The translations under genes and the position numbers were made by a program. From contig NZ_AP019536.1 in NCBI RefSeq assembly GCF_018324385.1, forward strand, positions 62,001 to 126,000: a DNA stretch of 64,000 nucleotides, written 5' to 3'. The notes below the pieces were generated by a model that saw only the letters and a program-made list of their open reading frames with translations, was not told the origin of the DNA and searched no databases. This DNA comes from Ferrigenium kumadai. GTDB taxonomy: Bacteria > Pseudomonadota > Gammaproteobacteria > Burkholderiales > Gallionellaceae. Position 1 is the stretch's first letter; every line of letters starts with the position of its first letter. This document shows positions 33,488-43,007 of this stretch, one piece after another.

Positions 33488-34947
33488 TGGGACGCGCGCT
33501 TACGGTTCTTCATGCTCTCGGGTTGATGCTGGTGGTGTTCAGCATCGCCTACCTGATACCCGTGGTGACTTCGCTGATCTATGCGGACACCACCATGCTG
33601 CTGGATTTCCTGCTGGCGATGCTGTGGACGGCCGCTTCCGGCGTGCTGATGTGGATGCTGACGCGCCACTATAAGGGCGAGTTGACGATCCGGCATGGCT
33701 ACCTGCTGGTGGTGGTCATGTGGACGGCGATGCCGGCCTTCGGTACGTTGCCGTTGCTGCTGGCGATGCCTGGCCTGTCGTTCACCGATGCCTATTTCGA
33801 GACCATGTCCGGCATGACCACCACGGGTGCGACGGTGCTGGTCGGGCTGGACAACCTGCCTCCCGCGATCAATATCTGGCGGCATGAACTGAACTGGCTG
33901 GGCGGCCTGGGCATCATCGTGCTGGCGGTGGCGGTGTTGCCGCTGCTGGGCATCGGCGGTCGCCAGTTGTTCAAGGCCGAGACGCCGGGGCCGATGAAGG
34001 ATTCCGCACTCACCCCGCGCATCGCCGATACCGCGCGCAACCTGTGGGTGGTCTATCTGGGCATCACGCTGGCCTGTATCGCCGCGTTGAAGTGGGCGGG
34101 AATGAACTGGCTGGATGCGGTTTGCCATGCCTTCGCCGCGATGGGGCTGGGCGGTTTCTCCACTCACGATGCCAGCGTGGGCTATTTCAATTCGCCGCTG
34201 ATCGAATTCATCCTGATCGTGTTCATGCTGCTGGCGGCGATGAACTTTGCCTCACATTTCCTGGCATGGCGCGGCAAGAGCCTGAGGGTCTATTTGCGCG
34301 ACACCGAAGCTATCGCCATGCTGAGCGTGGTGTTGGCGAGCTGCGTCGGTATCGCGTTGTTCCTGTGGTGGCAGGGAACCTACGCTGATTTCTGGACTGC
34401 GCTGCGCCACGCCAGCTTCAACCTGGTTTCCATCGCCACGGACTGCGGATTCGCCAGCGTGGATTTTGCGCAGTGGCCGATCTTCGCCCCGCTGTGGATG
34501 CTGTTCCTGTCCTGCATCGTCGCCAGTTCCGGGTCGACCGGCGGTGGCCTCAAGATGGTGCGCACCCTGATCCTGTTCAAGCAGGCCGGGCGCGAATTCC
34601 TCAAGCTGCTGCACCCGTCTGCGGTCAACCCGATGAAGGTGGGCGGGATGGTCGTCCCGAACAGCATCGTGTTCGCGGTGCTGGGCTTCGTTTTCCTGTA
34701 TTTCATGAGCATCGTGGCTTACACCTTCCTGTTGCTGATCAGTGGCCTCGATTTCATTTCGTCGTTCACGGCAGTCATCGCCTGCATCAACAACGCGGGT
34801 CCCGGTCTCGGCGTGGTGGGACCCGCCACGAACTATTCGGCGCTGACCGATTTCCAGACCTGGGTTTGCACCCTCGCGATGCTGACCGGGCGGCTGGAGG
34901 TATTTACGCTGCTGATCATCTTCACCCCGGTTTTCTGGCGGCGGTAA
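33487..34947 (+). CDS. trkH: Trk potassium channel subunit TrkH
   Basis: The 486-residue membrane protein contains the four half-selectivity-filter regions of the SKT family, for example MSGMTTTGATVL, FAAMGLGGFSTHDAS, ATDCGFASVD and INNAGPGLGVVGP. Together with TrkA it forms the low-affinity, gated K+ uptake system in the inner membrane. It overlaps trkA by one base. The pilG gene follows after ~80 nt. Confidence 0.96.
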   Translation: MGRALTVLHALGLMLVVFSIAYLIPVVTSLIYADTTMLLDFLLAMLWTAASGVLMWMLTRHYKGELTIRHGYLLVVVMWTAMPAFGTLPLLLAMPGLSFTDAYFETMSGMTTTGATVLVGLDNLPPAINIWRHELNWLGGLGIIVLAVAVLPLLGIGGRQLFKAETPGPMKDSALTPRIADTARNLWVVYLGITLACIAALKWAGMNWLDAVCHAFAAMGLGGFSTHDASVGYFNSPLIEFILIVFMLLAAMNFASHFLAWRGKSLRVYLRDTEAIAMLSVVLASCVGIALFLWWQGTYADFWTALRHASFNLVSIATDCGFASVDFAQWPIFAPLWMLFLSCIVASSGSTGGGLKMVRTLILFKQAGREFLKLLHPSAVNPMKVGGMVVPNSIVFAVLGFVFLYFMSIVAYTFLLLISGLDFISSFTAVIACINNAGPGLGVVGPATNYSALTDFQTWVCTLAMLTGRLEVFTLLIIFTPVFWRR

Positions 34948-35026
34948 AGGCTGTGACAGGGACGGGGGGATGGGCTAGCATCCCGGCGGCAAGCCGCAGG
35001 GATGCGTCAAACAATAAGGGGGCAGG

Positions 35027-35437
35027 TTGAACGGGAGTCTTCCACTGTCGGGAGTGAAGGTGGTGCTGATCGATGACAGCAACACCATACGCCGCAGCGG
35101 CGAGATATTCCTGTCGCAGTCGGGCTGCGAAGTCGTGCTCGCCGAGGACGGTTTCGACGGCCTGTCCAAGGTGGTCGACGCCCGGCCCGACCTCATCCTG
35201 GTCGATGTGATGATGCCGCGGCTGGACGGCTACCAGACCTGCGCCCTGATCCGGAACCATCCCCAGTTCGGCCGAATCCCCATCGTCATGCTGACCAGCA
35301 AGGATTCGCTGTTCGATCGCGCGCGGGGCAAGCTGCTCGGCGTGGAGCAGTACCTGATCAAGCCTTTCGACAAGAGGCGGTTGGTGGAAACGGTGCGGAC
35401 GCAGATCGGAAGAGAAGGAGCGGACATTGGCGGATAA
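35027..35437 (+). CDS. pilG: Twitching-motility response regulator PilG
   Basis: The 136-residue single receiver domain has IDDSNTIRR, phospho-acceptor Asp60 in LILVDVMMPRLDGYQTCALIR, Thr/Ser-Lys in VMLTSKDSLFDRARG, and Lys in LIKPF, closely matching PilG. It is probably phosphorylated by the PilL/ChpA kinase in this cluster and steers pilus extension. TTG 35027 is used as start, with AAGGGGG upstream. Its end overlaps the CheW-like gene. Confidence 0.9.
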   Translation: MNGSLPLSGVKVVLIDDSNTIRRSGEIFLSQSGCEVVLAEDGFDGLSKVVDARPDLILVDVMMPRLDGYQTCALIRNHPQFGRIPIVMLTSKDSLFDRARGKLLGVEQYLIKPFDKRRLVETVRTQIGREGADIGG

Positions 35438-35861
35438 CCGGGGGCATATGCTCGCCGTGCAGATGGGGGGGCAGAACTGGCTGGTGGATCCCGCTGACAT
35501 CAGCGAGGCGCTGCCGCTGCCGCCGCTGACCCCGGTGCCGCTCACCAAGCCGTGGCTGCGCGGCGTGATGAATGCGCACGGCAGCCTGTATTGCGTCACG
35601 GACCTGGCGGCCTATCTGCAGCAAGGTGCGGCTTCCGGAGAGCATGAGAACCGCGTGCTGGTGCTCGCCGACAGGGAGGCTCATGCGGCCTTGCTGGTCG
35701 AGAACGTGGTGGGGCTGCGCGAGGTGGGGGGCTGGACGAGGAGCGAGACGGACGGACAGATTCAATATTGCGACGAGCAGGGCGCTATCTGGCGCAAGCT
35801 GGATGTGCCCGGCCTGCTGGAACAGCCTGCCTTTCTGCAGACAGGTATCGAGGGCGCCTGA
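35427..35861 (+). CDS. pilI: CheW-like adaptor PilI
   Basis: The 144-residue product is a CheW-type scaffold (QMGGQNWLVDPADISEALPLPPLTPVPL, then WLRGVMNAHGSLYCVTDLAAYL, ALLVENVVGLREV). It should couple the PilJ receptor to the PilL kinase. TTG 35427 has AAGGAG 8 nt upstream and overlaps the end of pilG by 11 nt. Order pilG-pilI-pilJ-pilL matches the Pil-Chp cluster of Pseudomonas except for missing pilH, pilK and chpB genes. Confidence 0.88.
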   Translation: MADNRGHMLAVQMGGQNWLVDPADISEALPLPPLTPVPLTKPWLRGVMNAHGSLYCVTDLAAYLQQGAASGEHENRVLVLADREAHAALLVENVVGLREVGGWTRSETDGQIQYCDEQGAIWRKLDVPGLLEQPAFLQTGIEGA

Positions 35862-35885
35862 TCGCATTCGCGGACACGAAAAAAG

Positions 35886-37592
35886 ATGATATTCAAACCG
35901 ACATCGCCAGGATTCGAATCACCCGCTGGGCCGCGTCGGGGGCTGTTTCCGGCCGCCCGGAAGATCAGGCTGCTGGGCGGTTCGCTGGTGGTGTTTTTCA
36001 TCGTCGCCGCCGTCGCCGCGTACATCGACAATCGCGAAGCGGCGCATACCGCACGCTACCTGACGCAGTCCGGCAAGCTGCTGATGCTGTCGCAGCGTCT
36101 GGCCAAGGACGCGCAACTTTGCGCGTCGGGGGACGCAGCAGCGTTTCAGGCCCTGTCGCAGGGCAGGGAGAGTTTCGCCGGCATCTTGCGCTTGCTGGAC
36201 CGGGGGGACGGCAGCTTGCCGGCAACGGCAGGCGCGGCGCGGAAAGTGCTGGATGAGTTGATGGCGAGCGCGAACAATACCCTGCTGAATGTGCAGAGGC
36301 TTGAGCAGGGGCGCCCCGCTCTGCTGGCATCAACAGCCGGCGCTTCCGCGGAGCAACTGGCCGCGCAGGCAGGCGAACTGGAGCGGGTGAAAGCCGCGGT
36401 CAAGGCCATCCTGGAGAACATCGACCTGGTGCAGGCGCAGAGCCAGCAGCTGGTCGATGCTTACCAGGCCGACTGGACGGCTCGCCTCTCCGGTGTGGTC
36501 GCGGCATTCGCCGGTACGCTGGCGTTGCTGCAGTTGCTCGTGCTGGCGAAGGTCTATCTCGACGATACGCGACAGCGCGCCGAGGAAGCGGAAAGCGCCA
36601 ACCGGCGGAACCAGGAGGCGGTCCGGCGCCTGATGGCGGAGCTGAACGAATTGGCGAGCGGCGATCTGACCGTCCGCGCCACGGTATCGGAAGACATCAC
36701 CGGCGCGATCGCCGAATCGGTGAACCATACCGCCGAAGCGTTGAGCAAACTGGTGGGACGCATCAACGACGCGTCCGAACAGGTGGGGCGCGCGACGCAA
36801 CAGGCGGAACAGATATCCAAGGGCCTGCTGGAGGCGGCCCGGAAACAGGCGCAGGATATCCAGGAAGCCGGCGCGGCCGTGCACCGGATGGCCGAGCTGA
36901 TCCGTGATGTGGACGCCGGCGCCGCGCAGTCCGCCGACGTGGCGCACCGCACCCTGGCGGCGACCGGGCAGGGGGCGCTGGCGGTGCGCAACACCATGGC
37001 CGGCATGGACGGCATACGCGAGCAGATCCAGGAGACGGCCAAGCGCATCAAGCGGCTGGGCGAAAGCTCGCAGGAGATCGGCGAGATCGTGAGCCTGATC
37101 TCCGACATCACCGAGCAGACCAATGTGCTGGCGCTGAATGCTGCGATCCAGGCCGCTTCTGCTGGCGAGAGCGGACAAGGGTTCGCGGTGGTGGCGGAAG
37201 AGGTGCAGAACCTGGCGGAGCGTTCTGCCGAGGCGGCCAAACAGATCGGCGTGCTGGTGAAGGCCATCCAGGGCGATACCCAGGATGCGGTGGAGGCGAT
37301 GGAGAAGAGCACGCTGGGCGTGGTGGAAGGCGCCCAGCTTGCGGAAATGGGCGGCCAGTCGCTGCGCGAGATCGAGCAGGTGTCCAATGAACTGGCAGCT
37401 TTGATCGGCGGCATTTCGGCTTCCATGCAGGTGCAGGCCGGAATGGCCGGTCAGTTGGCCAAGGCGATGCAGGACATCCTGCATATCACCCGGCAGACCA
37501 CCGACGGCACGAGGCTGACGGCCAATTCCATCGCCCAGCTGACCAGCCTCGCTGCCGACCTGAAGGGGTCGGTGGCGGGCTTCAAACTGTAA
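35886..37592 (+). CDS. pilJ: Methyl-accepting chemoreceptor PilJ
   Basis: The 568-residue product has an N-terminal membrane segment (~27-47), a periplasmic four-helix region of about 150 residues resembling a PilJ sensor unit (LTQSGKLLMLSQRLAKDAQL), a second membrane segment (~200-225), HAMP-like helices, and an MCP signalling domain whose tip reads ISDITEQTNVLALNAAIQAASAGESGQGFAVVAEEV-like residues (ends GFAVVAEEV). It is shorter than the Pseudomonas PilJ (~680 aa), with apparently one sensor module. The stop overlaps the pilL ATG by one base. Confidence 0.9.
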   Translation: MIFKPTSPGFESPAGPRRGLFPAARKIRLLGGSLVVFFIVAAVAAYIDNREAAHTARYLTQSGKLLMLSQRLAKDAQLCASGDAAAFQALSQGRESFAGILRLLDRGDGSLPATAGAARKVLDELMASANNTLLNVQRLEQGRPALLASTAGASAEQLAAQAGELERVKAAVKAILENIDLVQAQSQQLVDAYQADWTARLSGVVAAFAGTLALLQLLVLAKVYLDDTRQRAEEAESANRRNQEAVRRLMAELNELASGDLTVRATVSEDITGAIAESVNHTAEALSKLVGRINDASEQVGRATQQAEQISKGLLEAARKQAQDIQEAGAAVHRMAELIRDVDAGAAQSADVAHRTLAATGQGALAVRNTMAGMDGIREQIQETAKRIKRLGESSQEIGEIVSLISDITEQTNVLALNAAIQAASAGESGQGFAVVAEEVQNLAERSAEAAKQIGVLVKAIQGDTQDAVEAMEKSTLGVVEGAQLAEMGGQSLREIEQVSNELAALIGGISASMQVQAGMAGQLAKAMQDILHITRQTTDGTRLTANSIAQLTSLAADLKGSVAGFKL

Positions 37593-40500
37593 TGGACAAC
37601 CAGATATCTTTCGAGCCGGAACTGGCGGTGCGGCTGCCCGCCGAGGTGCTGGAGAGCCCGCCACCCGGCGATGCGCCTGTCCGCTTGAAGGCCGCGCGCA
37701 GCCAATACCAGCGCGGCCTGCTGCAATGGTTGCGAAAGGACGATGTGCACGGTGCGTTGCAGGCGATGCAGCAGGCCGTCACGGAGGCATTGCACTGCCT
37801 CCCCCAGGATGAAAGCCGTGCCTTCTGGTGGGTGGCCCACGGGCTGCTCGACTGCCTGGGGCAGCAAGGATTGCCTCCCGACCTGGACGCACGCAGGCTG
37901 CTCGGCCGGATAGACCAGCAGTTGCGCAATGTCGCCGAAGGCCATGACGGCGATGAGCAGGCGATCATGAACGAGATGCTCTACCTGATCGGGTGTTGCC
38001 ATGCCGTGAGCGACACGGCCGCGGAGATCAAGCGGGTCTACCGGCTGGAGCGGTATTTTCCGGAACTGACGAAGCCGGCAAAAGATGCCGCGCAAGCGCT
38101 CGACGGCATGCTGTTGCAATTGCGACGGGCCGAGGAAAGCTGGGAAAGATTCGTACGGGGCGATGCGGCCGCGCGAACGGAATTCGCGGCATGTGCCGGG
38201 CAACTCGCATCGCAGGCCGACAGGCTCGATCGGGGTACCTTGCAAGATCTGGCGCAACAGATCCATTCCTGTGCAAAACAACTCGGTGTGCCGGACAGCG
38301 CGCGGCCGCTCGCCATGGACATGGCAATGGCGTTGCTGTTGCTGGGCCAGGGGATCGCGCATTATCTCCGTCTGGATCGCGGCTTCCATGAGCAGGTGCG
38401 CATCCTGTCCGGGCGCATGCAGGCAGCGCTGGGCGGACAGCCGGAGGATGCGCTGGCGGAGCTGGTCGAGCTGCATTGCCGGATGGAACAGGACGATGCA
38501 GTGGTTCCATTAGCGAAGGAGATGCTCGCGAATCTCCAGCAGGCCGGTCAGGCGCTGGATGCCTTGCCGGGCGGAGCCGGGCACGGCGGATCGTCCGGCC
38601 TGCAACGCCTGCTTGGTCAGATACACGGCGGCCTGTGCATCTTGTCTCTGGACGAGGCGGCGCAGCTGTCGCTGGCCATCCGCAACAGTCTTGGCGCGCA
38701 GGGCAAGACCATGCAGCCGGAGATGCGTCAGGCCTTGTCCGCCGGGATGAGTGCGCTGGAAGAGGGTCTGCAACGCCTGACGCTGGGACAGGTGCCGGAC
38801 GCAGCGGCGTTGATTGCGGCGTTGACCGGACTATCCAGCTTGCCCCAAGCGCCGGAGGCCGTGGCCCCCAAGGCTGCTGTCGCGCCTCGGCCGGCAGGCG
38901 AAGAGCAGGAATTGCTGGAGGTGTTCCTGGAAGAGGCGCGCGAGGTGCTGGACAGCATGCGCGACAACCTCGAAGTTTGCCAAGCGCAGCCCGGCAGCCG
39001 CGAGCCGCTGGCCATCATCCGCCGCGGCTTCCACACTCTGAAGGGTAGCGGGCGCATGGTCGGCCTGAACGAGCTGGGCGAAGTGGCGTGGTGTGTCGAA
39101 CGTGCGTTGAACAAGTGGTTGCAGGACAACAAACCGGCCACACCGGAACTGCTCGATTTCGTCGGCACCGCGGCACAGTCCTTCGCGGGCTGGGTGGCGG
39201 AACTGGCGCGCCGGGGCGAAGCGCGCATCGAGGCGGAGCAGCTGGTTGTGCTGGCCGGGCAGATCGAGCAAGGTTCCGCTTCAGAAGCCGTCACCCAGTC
39301 CATCGCTGCGCAGCCAACGCCCGCGGTCGAGTTGCCTGCGGCCGTGCCGCCCGTTGCCGTGTCGGCGCAACCGTTTGGCGGCGACATCGCGCATCCGACC
39401 ATGCTGTTCGAGGTGGCCAGCGAAGAGGCGCTGCACTATGCGCGCGCCCTGCGCCAGCATTTCACCGCGTTCAAGGCCACGCGCGCAGTGCCGTCCCAGT
39501 TCATCTATGCCGCCCATGCCCTTGCCGAGGCGAACCGTCCACTGAAGGTTCTCTCGGTTGTCGAGCTGGCCGCCACACTGGAGGACTGGTTGCGGGTGCG
39601 CAAGGACACGACGTTCGAACCGGATGCCGCCCAGTTCGAGTTGCTGGAACAGACTGTCACCGCGCTTGAAGGGATGGCGCAAAGCGTCAGCGAGCAGCGC
39701 ATGCCGCAGGCGCAACCCGGTCTGGTGCGGCGGTTGCAGTCGGATGGATATGCGCAGGCGGCTGATGATTCGCGGCAGGGCGAAGAGCGGGGATCTCCGG
39801 CCGGGACGCAGGTGCGCGACGACGTGGATGCCCAGTTGCTCCCGGTGTTCCTGGAAGAGGCGGACGACCTTGGCCGGAAGATAGATGCGGTGCTGCGGGC
39901 CTGGCGCGAATCGCCGGATGACGAGCGCCATGCGCAGGCGCGCACGCAGGCTTCATTCTGGGATGCGCTCAACGGCGATTTCGGCCGCATCGCAAGCTTG
40001 CTCGAAGAATTGCGGACTATCGGAGCGGCTTTGACCGGGCGGCGCGCGGGAGACCGCGTGCGGGAATCCGATATGGAGCAGGCCTTGTCCGGCAATATGC
40101 TGCGCGTGCGGTCCGAGGTGCTGGATCGCCTGGTGAGCGAGGCGGGGGAAATCGGTGTGGCGCGTTCGAGCATGGATACGGAACTGCATGCTTTCAAGAA
40201 AGAACTGCTGGAACTGAACGATATCGCGGCGCGGTTGCGCAAACAGATGCGCGAGGTGGAGATCCAGGCCGAGAGCCAGATGCAGGCGCATTCCCCATCG
40301 GGTAGCGACGGTGCGGGGCACTTCGATCCGCTCGAGCTCGACCGATTCAGCCGTTTGCAGGAACTGACGCGCTTCATGGACGAAAGCATGCACGACGTGC
40401 AGACCGTGCAGCAGTCGCTGCAGAAGGATCTCGACGAGACCGTCGCGGCGATGTCGGTGCAGGCGCATGCCGGCCGTGAGCTGCAGCAAACCCTGATGAG

Positions 40501-41884
40501 CGTGCGTATGGTTCCTCTTGCCAGCATCGGTGAGCGCCTGTATCGCATCGTGCGCCAGACGGCGAAGGAATTGAACAAGCGCGCCAACCTGGAATTGCCG
40601 GGTGCCGGCGTGGAAGTGGACCGCCGCATCCTGGAACAGATGACCGCTCCGATCGAACATCTGTTGCGCAATGCCATCGTGCATGGCCTGGAAAGCGAGC
40701 CGGTACGCATCCGCCACGGCAAGTCGCCCATCGGCGAGATCCGTCTGGGCCTGCGTCAGGAAAACAACGAGGTCGTGTTCGAATTCAGCGACGACGGCGC
40801 GGGGCTGAATTTCGCAGCCCTGCGCGAGAAGGCGCTGGAACTGGGATTGATGCGGCAGGACGAGGCCGCGAGCGATGACCGGCTGGCGCAGCTGATATTC
40901 GTGCCCGGCCTTTCCACCGCGGCTGAAGTGAGCGAGGTCGCGGGGCGAGGTGTCGGCCTGGACGTGGTGCGCACCGAGGTCGACGCCCTGGGCGGGCGCA
41001 TCGATGTCAGCTCGAAGAGCGGGCAGGGCACGCAGTTCACCATTCATTTGCCGCTTGCGCTGGCCGTCGCGCAGATGCTGACGGTGCGTTCCGGCGAGGC
41101 GAGTTATGCGATCCCGGCAGTTCTGGTCGAGCAGGTGCGGCAGGTGGCAGCGCCGGAACTGGCGCAGCTGTATAACGACCGCCAGATCGTATGGCAGGAA
41201 AGGATATATCCGCTCCATTACCTGCCGCACCTGCTGGGCGACGCGGCGCGCATGCCTGAGAGCCTGCCGCGCAACGCGGTGTTGCTGCTGCGCAGCGGCG
41301 AGCAGCGCCTCGCATTGCATATCGACGAGTTGCAAGGCAGCCACGAAGCAGTGGTGAAGAACGCCGGCCCCCAACTGGCGCGGTTGGAATGGATTGCCGG
41401 TGCGACCGTGCTGGGCAGCGGGGCGGTGACGCTGATCCTGAATCCGGTACGGCTGGTTCAGCGCAACGGCGAGGCGGCCAAAGCCGGCTCTGATTTCCCG
41501 CGCTCGCGACCGCTGGTGATGGTGGTGGACGACTCGTTGACAGTGCGCAAGGTCACCACCCATCTGCTGAAGCGGGCCGGCTACCAGGTGGCGACGGCGA
41601 AGGATGGTGTGGATGCGCTGGAGCAGCTGGTGGAGATCCGCCCGTCCGTGATGCTGCTCGACATCGAGATGCCGCGCATGGATGGCTTCGAACTGACCCG
41701 GCAGTTGCGCCGCGATCCCACGACGCAGAACCTGCCCATCATCATGATCACCTCGCGCGCGGCGGACAAACACCGCGACCATGCGCTGCAATTGGGCGCG
41801 AACGCCTATCTCGGCAAGCCCTACCAGGAAGAGGAATTGCTGCAATGGATAGCCGGCTTCGCCCCGCTGCCCGAGTTGGGGTGA
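37592..41884 (+). CDS. pilL: Hybrid chemosensory histidine kinase PilL/ChpA
   Basis: The 1430-residue product is a CheA-type kinase with several helical Hpt-like modules. Only one canonical Hpt motif, GFHTLKGSGRMVG (His481), is seen; other modules have lost the His. Then come a dimerisation region (~830-1000), the HATPase (HLLRNAIVHGLESE, FSDDGAGLNF, GRGVGLDVVRTEVDALGG), a CheW-like domain (~1150-1290) and a C-terminal receiver (MVVDDSLTVRK, Asp1357 in MLLDIEMPRMDG, LGKPY). It should drive the PilG branch and possibly its own receiver. P. aeruginosa ChpA is ~2470 aa, so this version is reduced. Confidence 0.92.
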   Translation: MDNQISFEPELAVRLPAEVLESPPPGDAPVRLKAARSQYQRGLLQWLRKDDVHGALQAMQQAVTEALHCLPQDESRAFWWVAHGLLDCLGQQGLPPDLDARRLLGRIDQQLRNVAEGHDGDEQAIMNEMLYLIGCCHAVSDTAAEIKRVYRLERYFPELTKPAKDAAQALDGMLLQLRRAEESWERFVRGDAAARTEFAACAGQLASQADRLDRGTLQDLAQQIHSCAKQLGVPDSARPLAMDMAMALLLLGQGIAHYLRLDRGFHEQVRILSGRMQAALGGQPEDALAELVELHCRMEQDDAVVPLAKEMLANLQQAGQALDALPGGAGHGGSSGLQRLLGQIHGGLCILSLDEAAQLSLAIRNSLGAQGKTMQPEMRQALSAGMSALEEGLQRLTLGQVPDAAALIAALTGLSSLPQAPEAVAPKAAVAPRPAGEEQELLEVFLEEAREVLDSMRDNLEVCQAQPGSREPLAIIRRGFHTLKGSGRMVGLNELGEVAWCVERALNKWLQDNKPATPELLDFVGTAAQSFAGWVAELARRGEARIEAEQLVVLAGQIEQGSASEAVTQSIAAQPTPAVELPAAVPPVAVSAQPFGGDIAHPTMLFEVASEEALHYARALRQHFTAFKATRAVPSQFIYAAHALAEANRPLKVLSVVELAATLEDWLRVRKDTTFEPDAAQFELLEQTVTALEGMAQSVSEQRMPQAQPGLVRRLQSDGYAQAADDSRQGEERGSPAGTQVRDDVDAQLLPVFLEEADDLGRKIDAVLRAWRESPDDERHAQARTQASFWDALNGDFGRIASLLEELRTIGAALTGRRAGDRVRESDMEQALSGNMLRVRSEVLDRLVSEAGEIGVARSSMDTELHAFKKELLELNDIAARLRKQMREVEIQAESQMQAHSPSGSDGAGHFDPLELDRFSRLQELTRFMDESMHDVQTVQQSLQKDLDETVAAMSVQAHAGRELQQTLMSVRMVPLASIGERLYRIVRQTAKELNKRANLELPGAGVEVDRRILEQMTAPIEHLLRNAIVHGLESEPVRIRHGKSPIGEIRLGLRQENNEVVFEFSDDGAGLNFAALREKALELGLMRQDEAASDDRLAQLIFVPGLSTAAEVSEVAGRGVGLDVVRTEVDALGGRIDVSSKSGQGTQFTIHLPLALAVAQMLTVRSGEASYAIPAVLVEQVRQVAAPELAQLYNDRQIVWQERIYPLHYLPHLLGDAARMPESLPRNAVLLLRSGEQRLALHIDELQGSHEAVVKNAGPQLARLEWIAGATVLGSGAVTLILNPVRLVQRNGEAAKAGSDFPRSRPLVMVVDDSLTVRKVTTHLLKRAGYQVATAKDGVDALEQLVEIRPSVMLLDIEMPRMDGFELTRQLRRDPTTQNLPIIMITSRAADKHRDHALQLGANAYLGKPYQEEELLQWIAGFAPLPELG

Positions 41885-41950
41885 ATTCCTCCCGCAACTC
41901 AGGTCCCAAGCCGATTTGTGAAGGCTGAGCCGGAAGGCTACAATGCCGCC

Positions 41951-42511
41951 ATGTCCGACTTCAACCTCACCAACCATTTTCTCATCGCCATGCCTTCGCA
42001 GCAGGAAGGCGTCTTTGGCGGCACGCTGACCTATATCTGCGAGCACAACGAGAATGGTGCACTGGGCATCGTGGTGAACAAGCCGATCAGTCTGACGCTG
42101 GGGGAGATGTTCGACCAGATCCACGTCCCGCTGCACGAGCCCAAGCTGCAGAAGATGCCGCTCCATTTCGGCGGACCGGTGCAGACCGAGCGCGGCTTCG
42201 TGCTGCACGACACCGAGGGCGAGTGGCAGTCGTCGTTGCGCATCAACGACAAGCTGACGCTGACCACTTCCAAGGATATCCTCGAAGCCCTTGGCGAGGG
42301 CAAGGGGCCGCGCCATCTGCTCGTGACGCTGGGCTATGCGGGCTGGGACCAGGGGCAGCTGGAGCATGAGATGAGCGAGAACGCCTGGCTGTCCGTACCC
42401 GCCTCCGAACATATCCTGTTCGACCTGCCTGCGGAAGAACGCCTGCCTGCGGCGATGGCGCTGCTGGGGATCGATTACGCGACTCTGTCGGAAGAGGCCG
42501 GGCATGCCTGA
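41951..42511 (+). CDS. yqgE: UPF0301 protein YqgE/AlgH
   Basis: The 186-residue product starts MSDFNLTNHFLIAMP and contains the family blocks ENGALGIVVNKP, FGGPVQTERGFVLH and LVTLGYAGWDQGQLEHE. The molecular function is not established; the name AlgH comes from an effect on alginate in Pseudomonas. ATG 41951 is preferred because the family begins at this Met. Its end overlaps ruvX by 8 nt, the conserved yqgE-ruvX pair. Confidence 0.93.
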   Translation: MSDFNLTNHFLIAMPSQQEGVFGGTLTYICEHNENGALGIVVNKPISLTLGEMFDQIHVPLHEPKLQKMPLHFGGPVQTERGFVLHDTEGEWQSSLRINDKLTLTTSKDILEALGEGKGPRHLLVTLGYAGWDQGQLEHEMSENAWLSVPASEHILFDLPAEERLPAAMALLGIDYATLSEEAGHA

Positions 42512-42992
42512 GGGCATGGCGACCTTCACTCCGTCCGGTACGTTGTTGGGATTCGATTTCGGCACCAGACGCATAGGTGTCGCAATGGGCAATACCCTGC
42601 TGTGCCAGGCCAATCCGCTGACCACCATTGATGACGAGAAGAACGACACGCGATTCGCGAAGATCGCGGCGCTGATCGCCGAATGGCAGCCCGCCGCGCT
42701 GGTGGTGGGCCTGCCGTGCAACGACGACGGCACGCCGCACGAGCTGACCGCGCTGTGCCGCCGCTTCGCCAACCGCCTCAAGGGGCGGTTCAATCTGCCC
42801 ACGATACTGGTCGATGAGCGGTATACTTCGCTCGCCGCAAGTGCGCGGCTGGACGAGGCCGGCATCTACGGCAGGAAGCAGACGGCCGTGCTCGACCAGT
42901 ATGCCGCGCAACAAATATTGCAAGCGTATTTTGACGAACCCTCGGCGGGAAGGCTTCTCGTCCGCGAACCGTCAAGGCGCGATGAGAAATAG
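42504..42992 (+). CDS. ruvX: Holliday-junction-resolvase-like nuclease YqgF/RuvX
   Basis: The 162-residue product has the RNase-H-like YqgF fold with GFDFGTRRIGVAMGN, VVGLPCNDDGTPHE and VDERYTS. YqgF acts in 16S rRNA 5'-end maturation and was proposed as a resolvase. ATG 42504 overlaps yqgE; ATG 42516 is also possible. In many betaproteobacteria pyrR follows, but here pyrB comes next after 15 nt. Confidence 0.92.
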   Translation: MPEGMATFTPSGTLLGFDFGTRRIGVAMGNTLLCQANPLTTIDDEKNDTRFAKIAALIAEWQPAALVVGLPCNDDGTPHELTALCRRFANRLKGRFNLPTILVDERYTSLAASARLDEAGIYGRKQTAVLDQYAAQQILQAYFDEPSAGRLLVREPSRRDEK

Positions 42993-43007
42993 ATTTTCGA
43001 GGTGTCA

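Noticed and set aside
39953..42865. Minus-strand open frame of 970 codons opposite pilL, yqgE and ruvX
   Set aside because: Composition typical of antisense frames in GC-rich DNA; three conserved genes lie on the plus strand.
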